From Bartonella bovis 91-4 (lineage in GTDB: Bacteria; Pseudomonadota; Alphaproteobacteria; Rhizobiales; Rhizobiaceae): DNA of 28,200 nt. The DNA is taken from NCBI RefSeq assembly GCF_000384965.1, contig NZ_CM001844.1, forward strand, positions 241,569 through 269,768. The letters run 5' to 3'. Below the pieces are notes generated by a model. That model did not search any database, was not told the origin of the DNA, and saw nothing but the letters and a program-made list of their open reading frames with translations. Positions within the stretch are counted from its first letter, which is position 1, and each line of letters begins with the position of its first letter. The translations under genes were made by a program, and so were the position numbers. This document shows positions 7,582 through 16,518 of the stretch, in pieces.

Positions 7582-8972
7582 TAAAGGATCTCCTCTATGT
7601 AATCATTGACAATACGCGAGCTAAACGTGATGTGTTCTGCTGGCGTTGTTGGTTGGAATTCGACATTGAAATAAACTTTTCCGCTTTCAAGTGCGCTTGG
7701 TGTATTAAGCTCTGGATCAGGATAACAACGCCCTCCAATGATGGCGCCTTGCGTTTTTAAGTCACGCAAATAAGCATTAACGCTTTCACTGACATCGCTC
7801 ATATAAGTTTTTGTGATGTTTCGATCGACTGCCCACATATGTCCGCGCAAAATGGCATCATTGATCATATCTGCAGTTCTCACCACGGATATAAAAGCAA
7901 ATTTTGGATCTGATGAAAGTGTGCGATTACCCCATAAGCGATAGCCATTTTCACGAATGATTGTTGTGATATGTTTCTCGTTGAGCAGATTAGCGCGACT
8001 AGAACTGTCACCAATGGCAAAATCAATGGGTCTGGCTGTGCCACTAATGCCATTGATCTCTTTGTTTGAAGGAGAGTGCCAAAAACCGTGGGTAAAATCT
8101 GTTTTAGCAATTACACCGGCAGCTAGTGAACTTGCTGGTTCTTGTGAAATCTTTCCTTTACGCAAAACGCTCACAAATGGATCAACCATGACAACACGTT
8201 TGGAACCAAAATCTTTTGCTGCCTCAATAGCTTCTTCATCTGTTGTATTTGGTCCATCAACTACCACAATAGCGCGCAAACGCTCAGCAATACCAATCAG
8301 TTCTGCTGCTACGGGATTAGACATTTGTTTGATTGTGGCTGTAGCTGTGGCACCTTCTCCGTCACCTTCAATGGTAACACGAGGTACTCTTTCATAACCA
8401 CTTCCACTCTCATCAACCGTAATGTTTCGCACTTCTCCGTTACTAACACTGGCTGTTGCCTTGGCATTGCCTTCTATTTTAACAGTAGCCTTGGTATAAC
8501 CACTGCCTTTGTTTGTAATTATTATCCGATCTACACCAATAAGGCCTTTATGAGTAAAACCAGGAGCAATCAAAATGCGTGGTGTTTGCCCAACAATGGA
8601 TTGTGCTCCTATGAAAGCATGGACACCTTCATAAGCACCATCTGCATTGACACCACCTAGAACATTAGCCAATGTTTCGTCTTCATCTTTGCCTTCTTCT
8701 ACCCGCACCACAACAACAATGGCACCTGCTTGCTTGAAAATTAGATCAACGGCATTGGGGAGTGTGCCTTCACCTCTGTCAAATCTATCAAGTTTGGCTG
8801 CTTTGGAACGAGATCCCGATATCAAAACCGGTGTATTAAGAGGAAAGATGTCCTCATCTGCATTAGGTGCTGTGCCTACAATGCCTATAACTGCTGATTG
8901 AACCGGTGTAATAGGGCGTGTGCCATCGTCATTTTCGATGACTTCAACACCGTGTAAAAAACCTGATGCCAT
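7581..8972 (-). CDS. Tail sheath protein (P2 gpFI-like) with an inserted GSGY domain
   Basis: This 463-residue protein is the contractile sheath. Sheath features include FLHGVEVIENDDGTRPI at the N-terminus, QSAVIGIVGTAP, LIAPGFTH (about 134-141), ELIGIAERLRAIVVVDGPN (about 224-242), the ENGYRLWGNRTL motif and the C-terminal EFQPTTPAEHITF. Residues about 147-216 interrupt the normal link between LIAPGFTH and NPVAAELIGIAERL with two GSGY-type beta repeats (see separate entry). AAGGAG lies eight bases before the ATG. The gene is the first after a strong terminator, so sheath to lysis may form its own transcription unit. Confidence 0.93.
   Translation of the reverse strand: MASGFLHGVEVIENDDGTRPITPVQSAVIGIVGTAPNADEDIFPLNTPVLISGSRSKAAKLDRFDRGEGTLPNAVDLIFKQAGAIVVVVRVEEGKDEDETLANVLGGVNADGAYEGVHAFIGAQSIVGQTPRILIAPGFTHKGLIGVDRIIITNKGSGYTKATVKIEGNAKATASVSNGEVRNITVDESGSGYERVPRVTIEGDGEGATATATIKQMSNPVAAELIGIAERLRAIVVVDGPNTTDEEAIEAAKDFGSKRVVMVDPFVSVLRKGKISQEPASSLAAGVIAKTDFTHGFWHSPSNKEINGISGTARPIDFAIGDSSSRANLLNEKHITTIIRENGYRLWGNRTLSSDPKFAFISVVRTADMINDAILRGHMWAVDRNITKTYMSDVSESVNAYLRDLKTQGAIIGGRCYPDPELNTPSALESGKVYFNVEFQPTTPAEHITFSSRIVNDYIEEIL
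8325..8534 (-). repeat. Two GSGY beta repeats inserted in the sheath
   Basis: This segment codes for sheath residues about 147-216. Repeat one reads RIIITNKGSGYTKATVKIEG; repeat two reads NITVDESGSGYERVPRVTIE and continues GDGEGATA. Such GSGYT-VTI-G-A repeats occur as add-on domains in several phage structural proteins. They probably sit on the outside of the tail, because the flanking sheath core is intact. Confidence 0.7.
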
Positions 8973-9010
8973 TCTTTGTGCTCCTTAAAATAATTGGCTG
9001 ATTAAAAATA

Positions 9011-9036
9011 AAGGCCAAATAAATTTATTTGGCCTT
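9011..9036 (-). terminator. Rho-independent terminator between fibre genes and sheath (perfect palindrome)
   Basis: AAGGCCAAATAAA is followed at once by its exact complement TTTATTTGGCCTT, a 26-base perfect palindrome. On the minus strand the stem is followed by TTTATTTTTAATC, a usable U tract, which supports termination of minus-strand transcripts after the small gene at 9089-9310. On the plus strand the following bases are GGGGG, so it should not work that way. Confidence 0.72.
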
Positions 9037-9088
9037 GGGGGAATTGCTTGTGAAAAGCTTGATTAAACTGAAGCTAAAATGTTCTTCT

Positions 9089-9310
9089 TTACACCTCTAT
9101 GAAGTCTTGAGATGACTCTAGCTCTGCTTTGTCTTCTATTGATAAAATAGCTTCCTCCTCAATGGGAGGAGAGAACTGTCCATCTTTATAAGTCCAACCA
9201 ATTTGAGCTTCATTTGAGGCAATAGCCTCGCCTTCAAACGGGTAAACATAATCCTCTGGCGCAACAATAATGTTGGTTACCACACCATTTTCAACAACTG
9301 CGTATTGCAT
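9089..9310 (-). CDS. Small protein after the tail fibres, possible fibre assembly protein
   Basis: This 73-residue protein begins MQYAVVENGVVTNIIVAPED and contains IGWTYKDGQFSPP, a pattern seen in many small phage proteins encoded next to tail fibres. AAGGAG lies five bases before the ATG. It follows the second fibre gene and is the last gene before the terminator at 9011-9036. A role as fibre chaperone or minor tail component is likely from context, but no catalytic or binding residue can be named. The C-terminus is acidic. Confidence 0.6.
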   Translation of the reverse strand: MQYAVVENGVVTNIIVAPEDYVYPFEGEAIASNEAQIGWTYKDGQFSPPIEEEAILSIEDKAELESSQDFIEV

Positions 9311-9340
9311 AAAAACTCCTTTGTAAAAATCTTTAGGGTG

Positions 9341-10687
9341 TTAATTTTTCCATAGTCTGATAAGAACAGCACCATCAGCTCCTTTACCGCCACTACCATT
9401 AGCTCCCCGAGCACCAGCGCCACCACCACCGTAACCTGCTCCTCCAACTCCTGAAAGATGTGCTGTACCTGTTCCTTGCCCCCCATTTTTCCCTTTTATC
9501 GAGTTGCCTGCATTGCCACCGAAGCCGCTTCTTTGTTTATATTCTCCATGTCCTCCACTATAACCATTACAAGCTCTGACAAGACCGGGAGATTCATCAG
9601 TTACCAAGCCAAAGTTATCTCCTCTACTTCCGTAACCACTAACTCCTACATTTTGTGCAGTACCTGCACCACCACCACCTCCTCCTGCAACTGCAATAAA
9701 ATTATTGCCTATAATTGTATGTCCTCCAGAACTTCCGCCAGAACCTTGTTTATTACCTTCCGCTCCTTTACCAATGATGATATCTTCATGTCCATTTAGA
9801 CTTGCTTTATAACCATACCATACCACGCAACCGCTACCGCCACCACCACCACCTGGATAATCGTTACTCTTTGCGCTCCCACCAGAACCACCACCGCCCC
9901 ATGCTTGGATCTCAACTTTGGTTTTATTAGTGACCCAATCTGGCCACTTAATCTTCCCACTTTGCGTAATAAATAATTCAGCATCGGCAAGCTCAGAACA
10001 ACTTGTGCTTTCATTAGGTAAAGACTGTTTTAGTTTTTCCATTTCTTTTGACATAGTTTCATCCAATTGCGGTTTGGTATAAACGAGCTCATCATCAACT
10101 TTAAGGGGGCCTTTGAGCAAGCTCCCAGTTGCATTTAAATTCGTCACCACTTTATCATTTTGTTTCAAAGTCAAAGAAGAGGTTTCAGCTAATTCAATAC
10201 CTTCTTCAATGCTAACGTTTCCTTTGAAAACATTCGTATCTTCCCATTCGTTTTTACCAGAAAAACGCCCATAATCTTTTAGATCTACATTGATGGTTGC
10301 TATATACTCATCAAGACCTGTGATATCTTCAATCGTATGCTGATGTTCGCCTAAGAGTGATTTAACACTGTCAAATGCAAAGCGATCCTTACCTGATTTA
10401 TATAAAACATGATTTTCAGTTGCATCTTTGGCACCTTTAACATCAGTTAAATCCACCAGAGCAAATGTCTTATCTGCTGCCATTTTGCTATTCAGCACAT
10501 CTTCAAGCCCACTGATTTGGTTTATTACATGAGTATGCTGTGAAGACGCTTTATTATCCAATTTTTCATCAAGATCAGAAACTGCTTGATCAATAGTTAT
10601 CAAGTCTTCACGTGTAATAGGAAATTCAACACTAATAAAACGGCCTTCTAAGGGTAACTCCATTGCTAACTTCTTTGTTTTCGCCAT
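9341..10687 (-). CDS. Tail fibre protein 2, glycine-rich tip
   Basis: This 448-residue protein is a paralogue of the fibre encoded just upstream. Residues 1-206 are nearly the same in both: MAKTKKLAMELPLEGRFIS, two fibre motifs of the type QHTH-I-x-x-L (about 50-66 and 115-127), and KGPLKVDDELVYTKP. Residues 207-250 diverge. KIKWPDW and VEIQAWGGGGSGG introduce a tip (about 263-443) dominated by glycine blocks, ending in ADGAVLIRLWKN. Glycine-rich tips of this sort form polyglycine-II sandwiches in some phage adhesins, such as that of phage S16, so receptor binding is likely. A good ribosome site (GGAGT) precedes the ATG. Confidence 0.8.
   Translation of the reverse strand: MAKTKKLAMELPLEGRFISVEFPITREDLITIDQAVSDLDEKLDNKASSQHTHVINQISGLEDVLNSKMAADKTFALVDLTDVKGAKDATENHVLYKSGKDRFAFDSVKSLLGEHQHTIEDITGLDEYIATINVDLKDYGRFSGKNEWEDTNVFKGNVSIEEGIELAETSSLTLKQNDKVVTNLNATGSLLKGPLKVDDELVYTKPQLDETMSKEMEKLKQSLPNESTSCSELADAELFITQSGKIKWPDWVTNKTKVEIQAWGGGGSGGSAKSNDYPGGGGGGSGCVVWYGYKASLNGHEDIIIGKGAEGNKQGSGGSSGGHTIIGNNFIAVAGGGGGGAGTAQNVGVSGYGSRGDNFGLVTDESPGLVRACNGYSGGHGEYKQRSGFGGNAGNSIKGKNGGQGTGTAHLSGVGGAGYGGGGAGARGANGSGGKGADGAVLIRLWKN
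10078..10687 (-). repeat. Direct repeat copy 2 (5' part of fibre 2)
   Basis: This aligns without gaps to 11521-12130 at a constant offset of 1443 bases and, by eye, most bases are identical. It covers the ATG to the LVYTKP codons of both fibre genes. The two copies are in the same orientation, so recombination between them could delete one fibre or exchange tips. Confidence 0.85.
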
Positions 10688-10735
10688 TATATTACTCCTG
10701 TCGCATTAAAACACTGAAAGCTTCATAATTTAGAT

Positions 10736-12130
10736 TCACTTATCGTTTTCATATCGTTTCTTCCATATTCTTATAAGAGCAGCACCATTAGCTCCATTGC
10801 CACTGGGATTATTTTGATAATGAGATCCAGCACCGCCACCACCAAATCCTCGACCTGGTTTTCCTGAAATACAGTGCCCCCTGCCAGTTCCTCCACAGCC
10901 GCCCCTTGATGTATCCCCTCCAGCATCACCACCAAAGCCACTTTTAAATCTAGAGGAACCTTGCGTTCCAGGACTACCATTACCACCTTTGGCAATACCT
11001 GGACGACCGTCCATTAACTCGGTAACGGTTTTTCCAGCTCCTCCAGCCCCCCCTTGTCCTGATCCCGTGTCAGAAGCTCCTTTACCACCGCCACCGCCTC
11101 CGGCTACAATAAGATTTTTTCCGACAGTTGTTTTCCCTCCAGCATTGCCTGAGGTATTTTTATCTTTCACAGAAGCTCCACCTTTACCAATGACGATATC
11201 TTCATGTCCATTTAAGCTTGATTTAGGTCCATACCATACTGAGCAGCCACCACCGCCGCCACCGCCACCAAAATATGTTTTACCAGCTCCTCCACCAGAA
11301 CCGCCACCACCCCATGCTTGGATCTCAACTATGGTTTCATCTGTTATCCAATCTGGCCACTTAATCTTCCTACTTTGGGTATAAAGTAATTCTGCGTCAG
11401 CACGTTCAGGCCAATGAACAAGCTTATTGATGACAACAGAGCAACTCGAGTTTTCATTAGTCAAAGACTGTTTTAGTTTTTCTATTTCTTCCGATATAGC
11501 TTTATCCGCTTCCGGCTTAGTATAAACGAGCTCATCATCAACTTTAAGGGGGCCTTTAAGCAAGCTCCCAGTTGTGTTTAAATTCGTCACCACTTTATCA
11601 TTTTGTTTCAAAGTCAAAGAAGAGGTTTCAGCTAATTCAATACCTTCTTCAATGTTAACGTTTCCTTTGAAAACATTCGTATTTTTCCATTCGTTTTTAC
11701 CAGACAAACACCCATAATCTTTTAGATCTACATTGATGGTTGCTATATACTCATCAAGATCTGTAATATCTTCAATCGTATGCTGATGTTCGCCTAAGAG
11801 TGATTTAACACTGTTAAATGCAAAGCGATCCTTACCTGATTTATATAAAACATGATTTTCAGTTGCATCTTTGGCACCTTTAATATCAGTTAAATCAACC
11901 AGAGCAAATGTCTGATCTGCTGCCATTTTGCCATTCAACGCATCTTCAAGCTCGCTCACTTCACTCATTACATGAGTATGCTGTGAAGGCGCTTTATTAT
12001 CCAATTTTTCATCAAGATCAGAAACTGCTTGATCAATGATTGTTAGGTTTTCACGTAAAATAGGAAACTCAGCACTGATAAAACGGCCTTCTAATGGTAA
12101 CTCCATTGCTAACTTCTTTGTTTTCGCCAT
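10736..12130 (-). CDS. Tail fibre protein 1, glycine-rich tip
   Basis: This 464-residue protein starts at MAKTKK, with GGAGT seven bases upstream; a longer in-frame start further upstream would overlap the DUF4815 gene and has no ribosome site. Residues 1-206 match fibre 2 closely. About 273-455 is a glycine-rich tip beginning VEIQAWGGGGSGG, with blocks such as GGGGGGGG, then GAALIRIWKK and a short basic tail. Relative to fibre 2 it has about ten extra residues (SVVINKLVHWPER) before the tip. As a baseplate fibre it should contact the host receptor. Two different tips on shared stalks suggest two receptor specificities or mixed fibres. Confidence 0.8.
   Translation of the reverse strand: MAKTKKLAMELPLEGRFISAEFPILRENLTIIDQAVSDLDEKLDNKAPSQHTHVMSEVSELEDALNGKMAADQTFALVDLTDIKGAKDATENHVLYKSGKDRFAFNSVKSLLGEHQHTIEDITDLDEYIATINVDLKDYGCLSGKNEWKNTNVFKGNVNIEEGIELAETSSLTLKQNDKVVTNLNTTGSLLKGPLKVDDELVYTKPEADKAISEEIEKLKQSLTNENSSCSVVINKLVHWPERADAELLYTQSRKIKWPDWITDETIVEIQAWGGGGSGGGAGKTYFGGGGGGGGCSVWYGPKSSLNGHEDIVIGKGGASVKDKNTSGNAGGKTTVGKNLIVAGGGGGGKGASDTGSGQGGAGGAGKTVTELMDGRPGIAKGGNGSPGTQGSSRFKSGFGGDAGGDTSRGGCGGTGRGHCISGKPGRGFGGGGAGSHYQNNPSGNGANGAALIRIWKKRYENDK
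11521..12130 (-). repeat. Direct repeat copy 1 (5' part of fibre 1)
   Basis: This is the partner of 10078-10687, in the same orientation and without gaps. The rest of the fibre genes matches only in short patches around the start and end of the glycine-rich tip. Confidence 0.85.
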
Positions 12131-12143
12131 GATAGTACTCCTG

Positions 12144-15100
12144 TCACATAATTCCCGCACCAAAATCACTCACCATGGAACGTGCTGCAGGACCACCAGT
12201 TAGTGTTAATTTCAAACGCGCTTGTTCAGCTGTTTTGTCTTCACTGACAAATTTGCGTTCTGTCCAAAGTGGCTGTGCGAGTTGCTCTGTTTCTTCTAAT
12301 TTTAAGGAAGTGAAATCACCATCATCCAGTTGGATCTCCATTTTGAAGGTGGAACCGCCCGGTAAAAATGTTTTTATATAGCTGGTTAGTCTCGACTTTT
12401 CGCCAAAGGGAAAAGCACGTGTAACATAGGTTGCTTCTTTTCTAATTTTGCCCGCGATCAATTCAATGGGAGCAAACAATACTGGCGAAAGCTTTTCTGT
12501 CCCTTTTAAAATGGCTCGTAACTGGACTTTTTCACTGATATATTCCGTTAAACTAAGCAATTGAAACGGTAAGAGTTGATAAATCGTGCCATTGTTGCGT
12601 TCAATTTCAAAGATGACAGAACACTCACTGGAGGGCAGTTCAATCGCCGCACGCACCTGTAAATCAGAGCATTCCTTAAGATCAAACTCACCTAAATCAA
12701 CAGTTTTTTCTGTTTGTGTATAGCGAGCGGCAAGCACACGAAATGCTAAAGCCTCATCTTGATGAGCTGTCCATGTTTGCGCATTCACAGAGGAAAAACG
12801 AGGACCTGTGATATAAGGATGACTGGAGACATATCTTTGGTTTTCTTCGTCAAAATCTCCAAGTTTTGCAAGAGAAACAGAATGATCGCCATCATCTGTT
12901 TTAATAACAAAGGCCGTTAAGCGGTCATTAAGCACGGTTAATGGAACACTATAGCGTGCTTCAGCCCATCCCGTTTCAGCTTCTTTCATTGAATAAAGAG
13001 CTTGTGCTTGAATGTCGGCTGTAGGATAGCCATTGTCTGTTGTGACTAAATCAATCATCAAATCATGAGAACGATTGCCAATCTTGCAAATATGGAAATC
13101 AATTCCTGTTATTTGCCGCGTTTCATCAGGTGTAAAGACTTGTGCTTGCGGGTCAGATTTTTTCCATACACGCACTGTTGTGACACGCCGCATGACCTGT
13201 ACATCAATCACGCCTTGCCCCGTGAAAAGGCCTGTAGCTATCGTTTTTCCTTTACCAACAGCAACAACGTTCTTTGTTCCTGCTGTGATATCTTTAGGAA
13301 TTTTAAATTTCCCTTCAATAACGCCTTGAGCATTGGCAGTAAGTGTCTCCTTTGGTAAAATACTAACGCCATCAAATGTAAGGCTGTCTAGAACCTCTCC
13401 CTTACCAAAGCCTTCAATCTTAAAGTTGAGATCAATTTGTCTTAAGAAATCAATTTTTTCTTGATGCGTACTGACCAGTTCATCCTTCACTTCTGTTTCA
13501 CGTCCACCGCCAGGACGTTTGCCCATAGACAGTTCATTGGTCACACCTGAAAGCCAATCTGTACGCTGAACACTCCAGAAATCTGTTGCAGGGGTGAGTG
13601 CAAGAGTCCCTGGTAGTGGGTCAAAATTTTGATAAGGATTGATTTTCTCGCAAGCAGTCATCAACTCTTGCGCAATGATCACTTCATTGTCCCAATCAAG
13701 AGTAACAGGCTCATTTAAGGTGGTGTGGTAAAATGTGGGTTCAATGGCAAGGCGTAATAAGCCGTGACCTATTGCACCCGTTTGCTCGATTCCTTCATCT
13801 CGAAGGTTGTCATCAAGAAAAGGATCGGCAATCATCCCTTTTTTGGAGACAGGTTCTTTTGAGTCAACATTGCTCTTAATCCTTTCAAGTTGTAACAACC
13901 GATCAAGCTCAAGAACACGGTTAAAATAGCGCCACATTTCAGTATAAGGAGCAACACGCGTGCCATTATTATCTACACGTGGATAATCAAGCCAATTATT
14001 TGTGATTGTTGCAAGCGATAATATATCATCAGGAACACTAGGAGCTATAGGATTGTCTGCTGAAATCCCTTGAATGTAAACCACTCCACCTTGAGAATTT
14101 AAACCTATACGGTCAATACGGGGGAGTTTATAGGTGTAACTGACAATAATGTCTCCACCCTGAGTACCATCTGAAACAGTAATTTCCCGTGCTGTGATCT
14201 TATCAGCATTCACCTTTGCACGATAGTGATAGGTGACTTCATAAGTGCTGCCTGGTTTAGGTTCATCGCCAGATAAAGACCAGTCAATCGTATCACCAGT
14301 CTTTTTAAAATCTACACCTTCTTTAAATTCCTTATCCCCTTGCACGACTTTTATAAAACTCACAACACTTTTATCGGGAACACCATCACGCCCTGAGGCT
14401 ACTGCACCGCGGGTAACATTGGTGGTCTTTTCTTTTGTGAGCAAAATAGAGTGAACAGTCGCAATGGGAAAATAATAGGTTTCAAACGTAAAACTTGTCT
14501 CATCTGACTTAATTGCTTTGGTTTTTTTAGATGTAAACAGATGTGTTTCGCTTGGCACGATGCTTTCAGAATAATCTTCTGGCTCTTCATGTCTTAAAGC
14601 AGCAAGGCGTTTATGTTTAAAACCATTAATATTGGCTTCACCTTCTTCTATACTAAAGATTTGTTTACCATCATTTGGTCCTAAAGCCGTCACCCGACAA
14701 CCATTGACAATATAATGCCCATGAGCACGGTCATAAGTTGCAATAGCTTGTAGGGCAGGCTCTAACAATGAAGGGGGTTTTTGATCAATCAAAGTGCCAT
14801 CTTGCAAGACATAGACGGGGAAGAAAGCACCTTCTTGTTTGTCATTTTCCAAAGCCCATACAAGTTTTGCTGTCTCCCTTGCTGCTCCTGGTTCACCTTC
14901 TGCCAATGTACCTGGAATTTGCCCTAATAATTGTGGATCATCTTCATGTGTTACCCACTTTTTTTGAAGCTTCACACCAATCTCCACACGTCCAAGCATG
15001 GGAACATTGTTTAAAATAGCTTCTGATACAGGAAAAATATCCCCTGCAATAAAAATCTTCCCCTCTGTCAAAGTGACTTTTTGTTTTTCTTGATTAACAA

Positions 15101-15302
15101 AAGCATCCGCACGTTCAATACGGTCACCTTCTTTAGCGACAAGTCTTCCTAAACGATCATGACGGCCACGAATGATGGTTTGAACTTCATTGAGTTCTGC
15201 ACTTTGAATAAAAGGGCGCTCTCCATAGAAGACAACGCTTTGTTGCTCATCTTTGCCTACAGATCGGTCAATTGCAAACGGTAAACCGCTTTCATGCTCC
15301 AT
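12144..15302 (-). CDS. Large baseplate or tail protein with DUF4815 domain
   Basis: This 1052-residue protein begins MEHESGLPFAIDRSVGKDEQ. The segment VVFYGERPFIQSAELNEVQT near the N-terminus is the hallmark of DUF4815 proteins, which occur in contractile-tail phages between gpI and the fibres. The middle has beta-rich, hyaluronidase-free sequence with many short repeats of strand character, and residues about 690-960 resemble stacked beta domains. No enzyme motif was seen. It overlaps neither neighbour: a GAGG ribosome site follows the gpI-like stop, and fibre 1 begins 14 bases after its end. It probably links the baseplate wedge (gpI) to the fibres, which is inference from order and size. 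Confidence 0.75.
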   Translation of the reverse strand: MEHESGLPFAIDRSVGKDEQQSVVFYGERPFIQSAELNEVQTIIRGRHDRLGRLVAKEGDRIERADAFVNQEKQKVTLTEGKIFIAGDIFPVSEAILNNVPMLGRVEIGVKLQKKWVTHEDDPQLLGQIPGTLAEGEPGAARETAKLVWALENDKQEGAFFPVYVLQDGTLIDQKPPSLLEPALQAIATYDRAHGHYIVNGCRVTALGPNDGKQIFSIEEGEANINGFKHKRLAALRHEEPEDYSESIVPSETHLFTSKKTKAIKSDETSFTFETYYFPIATVHSILLTKEKTTNVTRGAVASGRDGVPDKSVVSFIKVVQGDKEFKEGVDFKKTGDTIDWSLSGDEPKPGSTYEVTYHYRAKVNADKITAREITVSDGTQGGDIIVSYTYKLPRIDRIGLNSQGGVVYIQGISADNPIAPSVPDDILSLATITNNWLDYPRVDNNGTRVAPYTEMWRYFNRVLELDRLLQLERIKSNVDSKEPVSKKGMIADPFLDDNLRDEGIEQTGAIGHGLLRLAIEPTFYHTTLNEPVTLDWDNEVIIAQELMTACEKINPYQNFDPLPGTLALTPATDFWSVQRTDWLSGVTNELSMGKRPGGGRETEVKDELVSTHQEKIDFLRQIDLNFKIEGFGKGEVLDSLTFDGVSILPKETLTANAQGVIEGKFKIPKDITAGTKNVVAVGKGKTIATGLFTGQGVIDVQVMRRVTTVRVWKKSDPQAQVFTPDETRQITGIDFHICKIGNRSHDLMIDLVTTDNGYPTADIQAQALYSMKEAETGWAEARYSVPLTVLNDRLTAFVIKTDDGDHSVSLAKLGDFDEENQRYVSSHPYITGPRFSSVNAQTWTAHQDEALAFRVLAARYTQTEKTVDLGEFDLKECSDLQVRAAIELPSSECSVIFEIERNNGTIYQLLPFQLLSLTEYISEKVQLRAILKGTEKLSPVLFAPIELIAGKIRKEATYVTRAFPFGEKSRLTSYIKTFLPGGSTFKMEIQLDDGDFTSLKLEETEQLAQPLWTERKFVSEDKTAEQARLKLTLTGGPAARSMVSDFGAGIM

Positions 15303-15303
15303 A

Positions 15304-16515
15304 TTAAAACCTCAATAAAATCTTGAATTGTTCACGAACGTCTTTACGTAAAGATAAAGAGATAGGGCTTTTAAGAATCTCCACGCCACCAATAAGCTCA
15401 TCAGGTTTTAACCACAGTTTGCCAGGCGAGATGTATTTTGTAGGGGTTGCATGAACGAAAATGGAGACAAATGCTGCTTGTTTATCATCAACATCATGAA
15501 ATTGCGTTCGTGCTGCAAGCAAAACTTTTGTACCCTTTATAAAGGGTGTAAAGCGATTACCTGAATGACTGTAAACTCCATCTGAAACTCTTGTTACTTG
15601 CTGAACAATGTTACATCTTCGATAACCAATCAGTTTATCATCGTCATCTCTTAAAGCCAGATAAAGGGTGCGACCTTTAAACCAATTCGCCATTAATATA
15701 TCGCGCCCATTTTTTTGCTCTGATGCCCAAGGAAAACTTGCTTCATTCCATGGATAATCTAAACATCTCCAGCTAAGCTCTTCCTCCTCCTCATCCCAAT
15801 TCAATAGGTTATGTTTGTTTTTTTCCACTGACATCCAAGGAAAGTTCATCACATCCCATGGATAATTCAAACCTTCCCAAACGAGTTCTTCTTGCTCATC
15901 AATCCAATTGCCAATCAGTTTTCCATCTTCTTCGGTTAAAGTGAGACTTATTTCTGTAGAACGCCCAAAGGAAAATACTGTGGTGCCTTCTGTCACGCAT
16001 ACACCGCTTTGAGTGTCAAACATGCTGTCATCTAATCGAGAGATATTGCCCTCTGCAATGGGTGCGTCATACCCATGAACACCACGCCAAAGATCAGAGC
16101 GCAGACATTTAGAAAGTTTAACGATCCCTTCAATAGCTTCAAGTTTGTCTGTGTCAGGCAATTGATCAAAATAAAGCTGAAATGAATTCCACCATTCTCG
16201 CTCTGGCCATGCCCCTACAAAACACGCACTAAGGTCTAACCATTCAAGCCCTTTATCAATAGCCGCTAAAGATCCACGAACCCGCTGCCACTGTGGTCCA
16301 GTTTCAAGCAAAACAGCAAGATCTGGCACATAAGATGTCAGCTCTCCAAGCCCATATTCTTCAACCAACCATGGTAAGAAGCTTGGGTCTATGATATCAA
16401 GCTTTGCACGAGAGATAAAATCTATTGAACTTTCAATACTTTTATGAAAGTCACAAGCATCGGCAAGGCGTTTTTCAAATTCTGTTGTATTTGTTGGCAG
16501 TAAGCGCCCAAGCAT
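15304..16515 (-). CDS. Baseplate wedge/tail protein I, P2 gpI-like, with C-terminal extension
   Basis: The first 150 residues match P2 gpI: LLPTNTTEFEKRLADA, FLPWLVEEYGL, and WQRVRGSLAAIDKGLEWLDL. In P2, gpI lies in the baseplate wedge, where fibres attach. P2 gpI is about 176 residues; this protein has 403. The extra C-terminal part contains a tandem repeat (see 15700-15909) and beta-rich sequence of unknown role. It begins three bases after the J-like gene and is followed immediately by the DUF4815 gene. The extension may be an adaptor for the DUF4815 protein. Confidence 0.82.
   Translation of the reverse strand: MLGRLLPTNTTEFEKRLADACDFHKSIESSIDFISRAKLDIIDPSFLPWLVEEYGLGELTSYVPDLAVLLETGPQWQRVRGSLAAIDKGLEWLDLSACFVGAWPEREWWNSFQLYFDQLPDTDKLEAIEGIVKLSKCLRSDLWRGVHGYDAPIAEGNISRLDDSMFDTQSGVCVTEGTTVFSFGRSTEISLTLTEEDGKLIGNWIDEQEELVWEGLNYPWDVMNFPWMSVEKNKHNLLNWDEEEEELSWRCLDYPWNEASFPWASEQKNGRDILMANWFKGRTLYLALRDDDDKLIGYRRCNIVQQVTRVSDGVYSHSGNRFTPFIKGTKVLLAARTQFHDVDDKQAAFVSIFVHATPTKYISPGKLWLKPDELIGGVEILKSPISLSLRKDVREQFKILLRF
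15700..15909 (-). repeat. Tandem 36-residue repeat in the gpI extension
   Basis: Residues 203-236 and 239-272 share the pattern NW-DE-EEL-W--L-YPW----FPW-S--KN. Aromatic and acidic residues are conserved between the two copies, so this is a genuine duplicated unit. Confidence 0.8.
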
Positions 16516-16518
16516 TGA

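Noticed and set aside
7957..8397. Plus-strand open frame of 146 codons within the sheath gene
   Set aside because: It lies wholly inside a well recognised sheath gene on the other strand and shows no motif of its own.
10989..11384. Plus-strand proline-rich open frame of 131 codons
   Set aside because: It is the reverse of the glycine-rich fibre tip, where GGN codons read as CCN; no ribosome site or homology, and the minus-strand frame is clearly the gene.
9341..12130. Diversity-generating retroelement or invertible fibre cassette
   Set aside because: No reverse transcriptase or DNA invertase gene is present, and the fibre repeats are direct, not inverted.
12144..15302. Enzyme domain (depolymerase or hyaluronidase) in the DUF4815 protein
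   Set aside because: No catalytic motif could be pointed to; only beta-rich structural sequence was seen.
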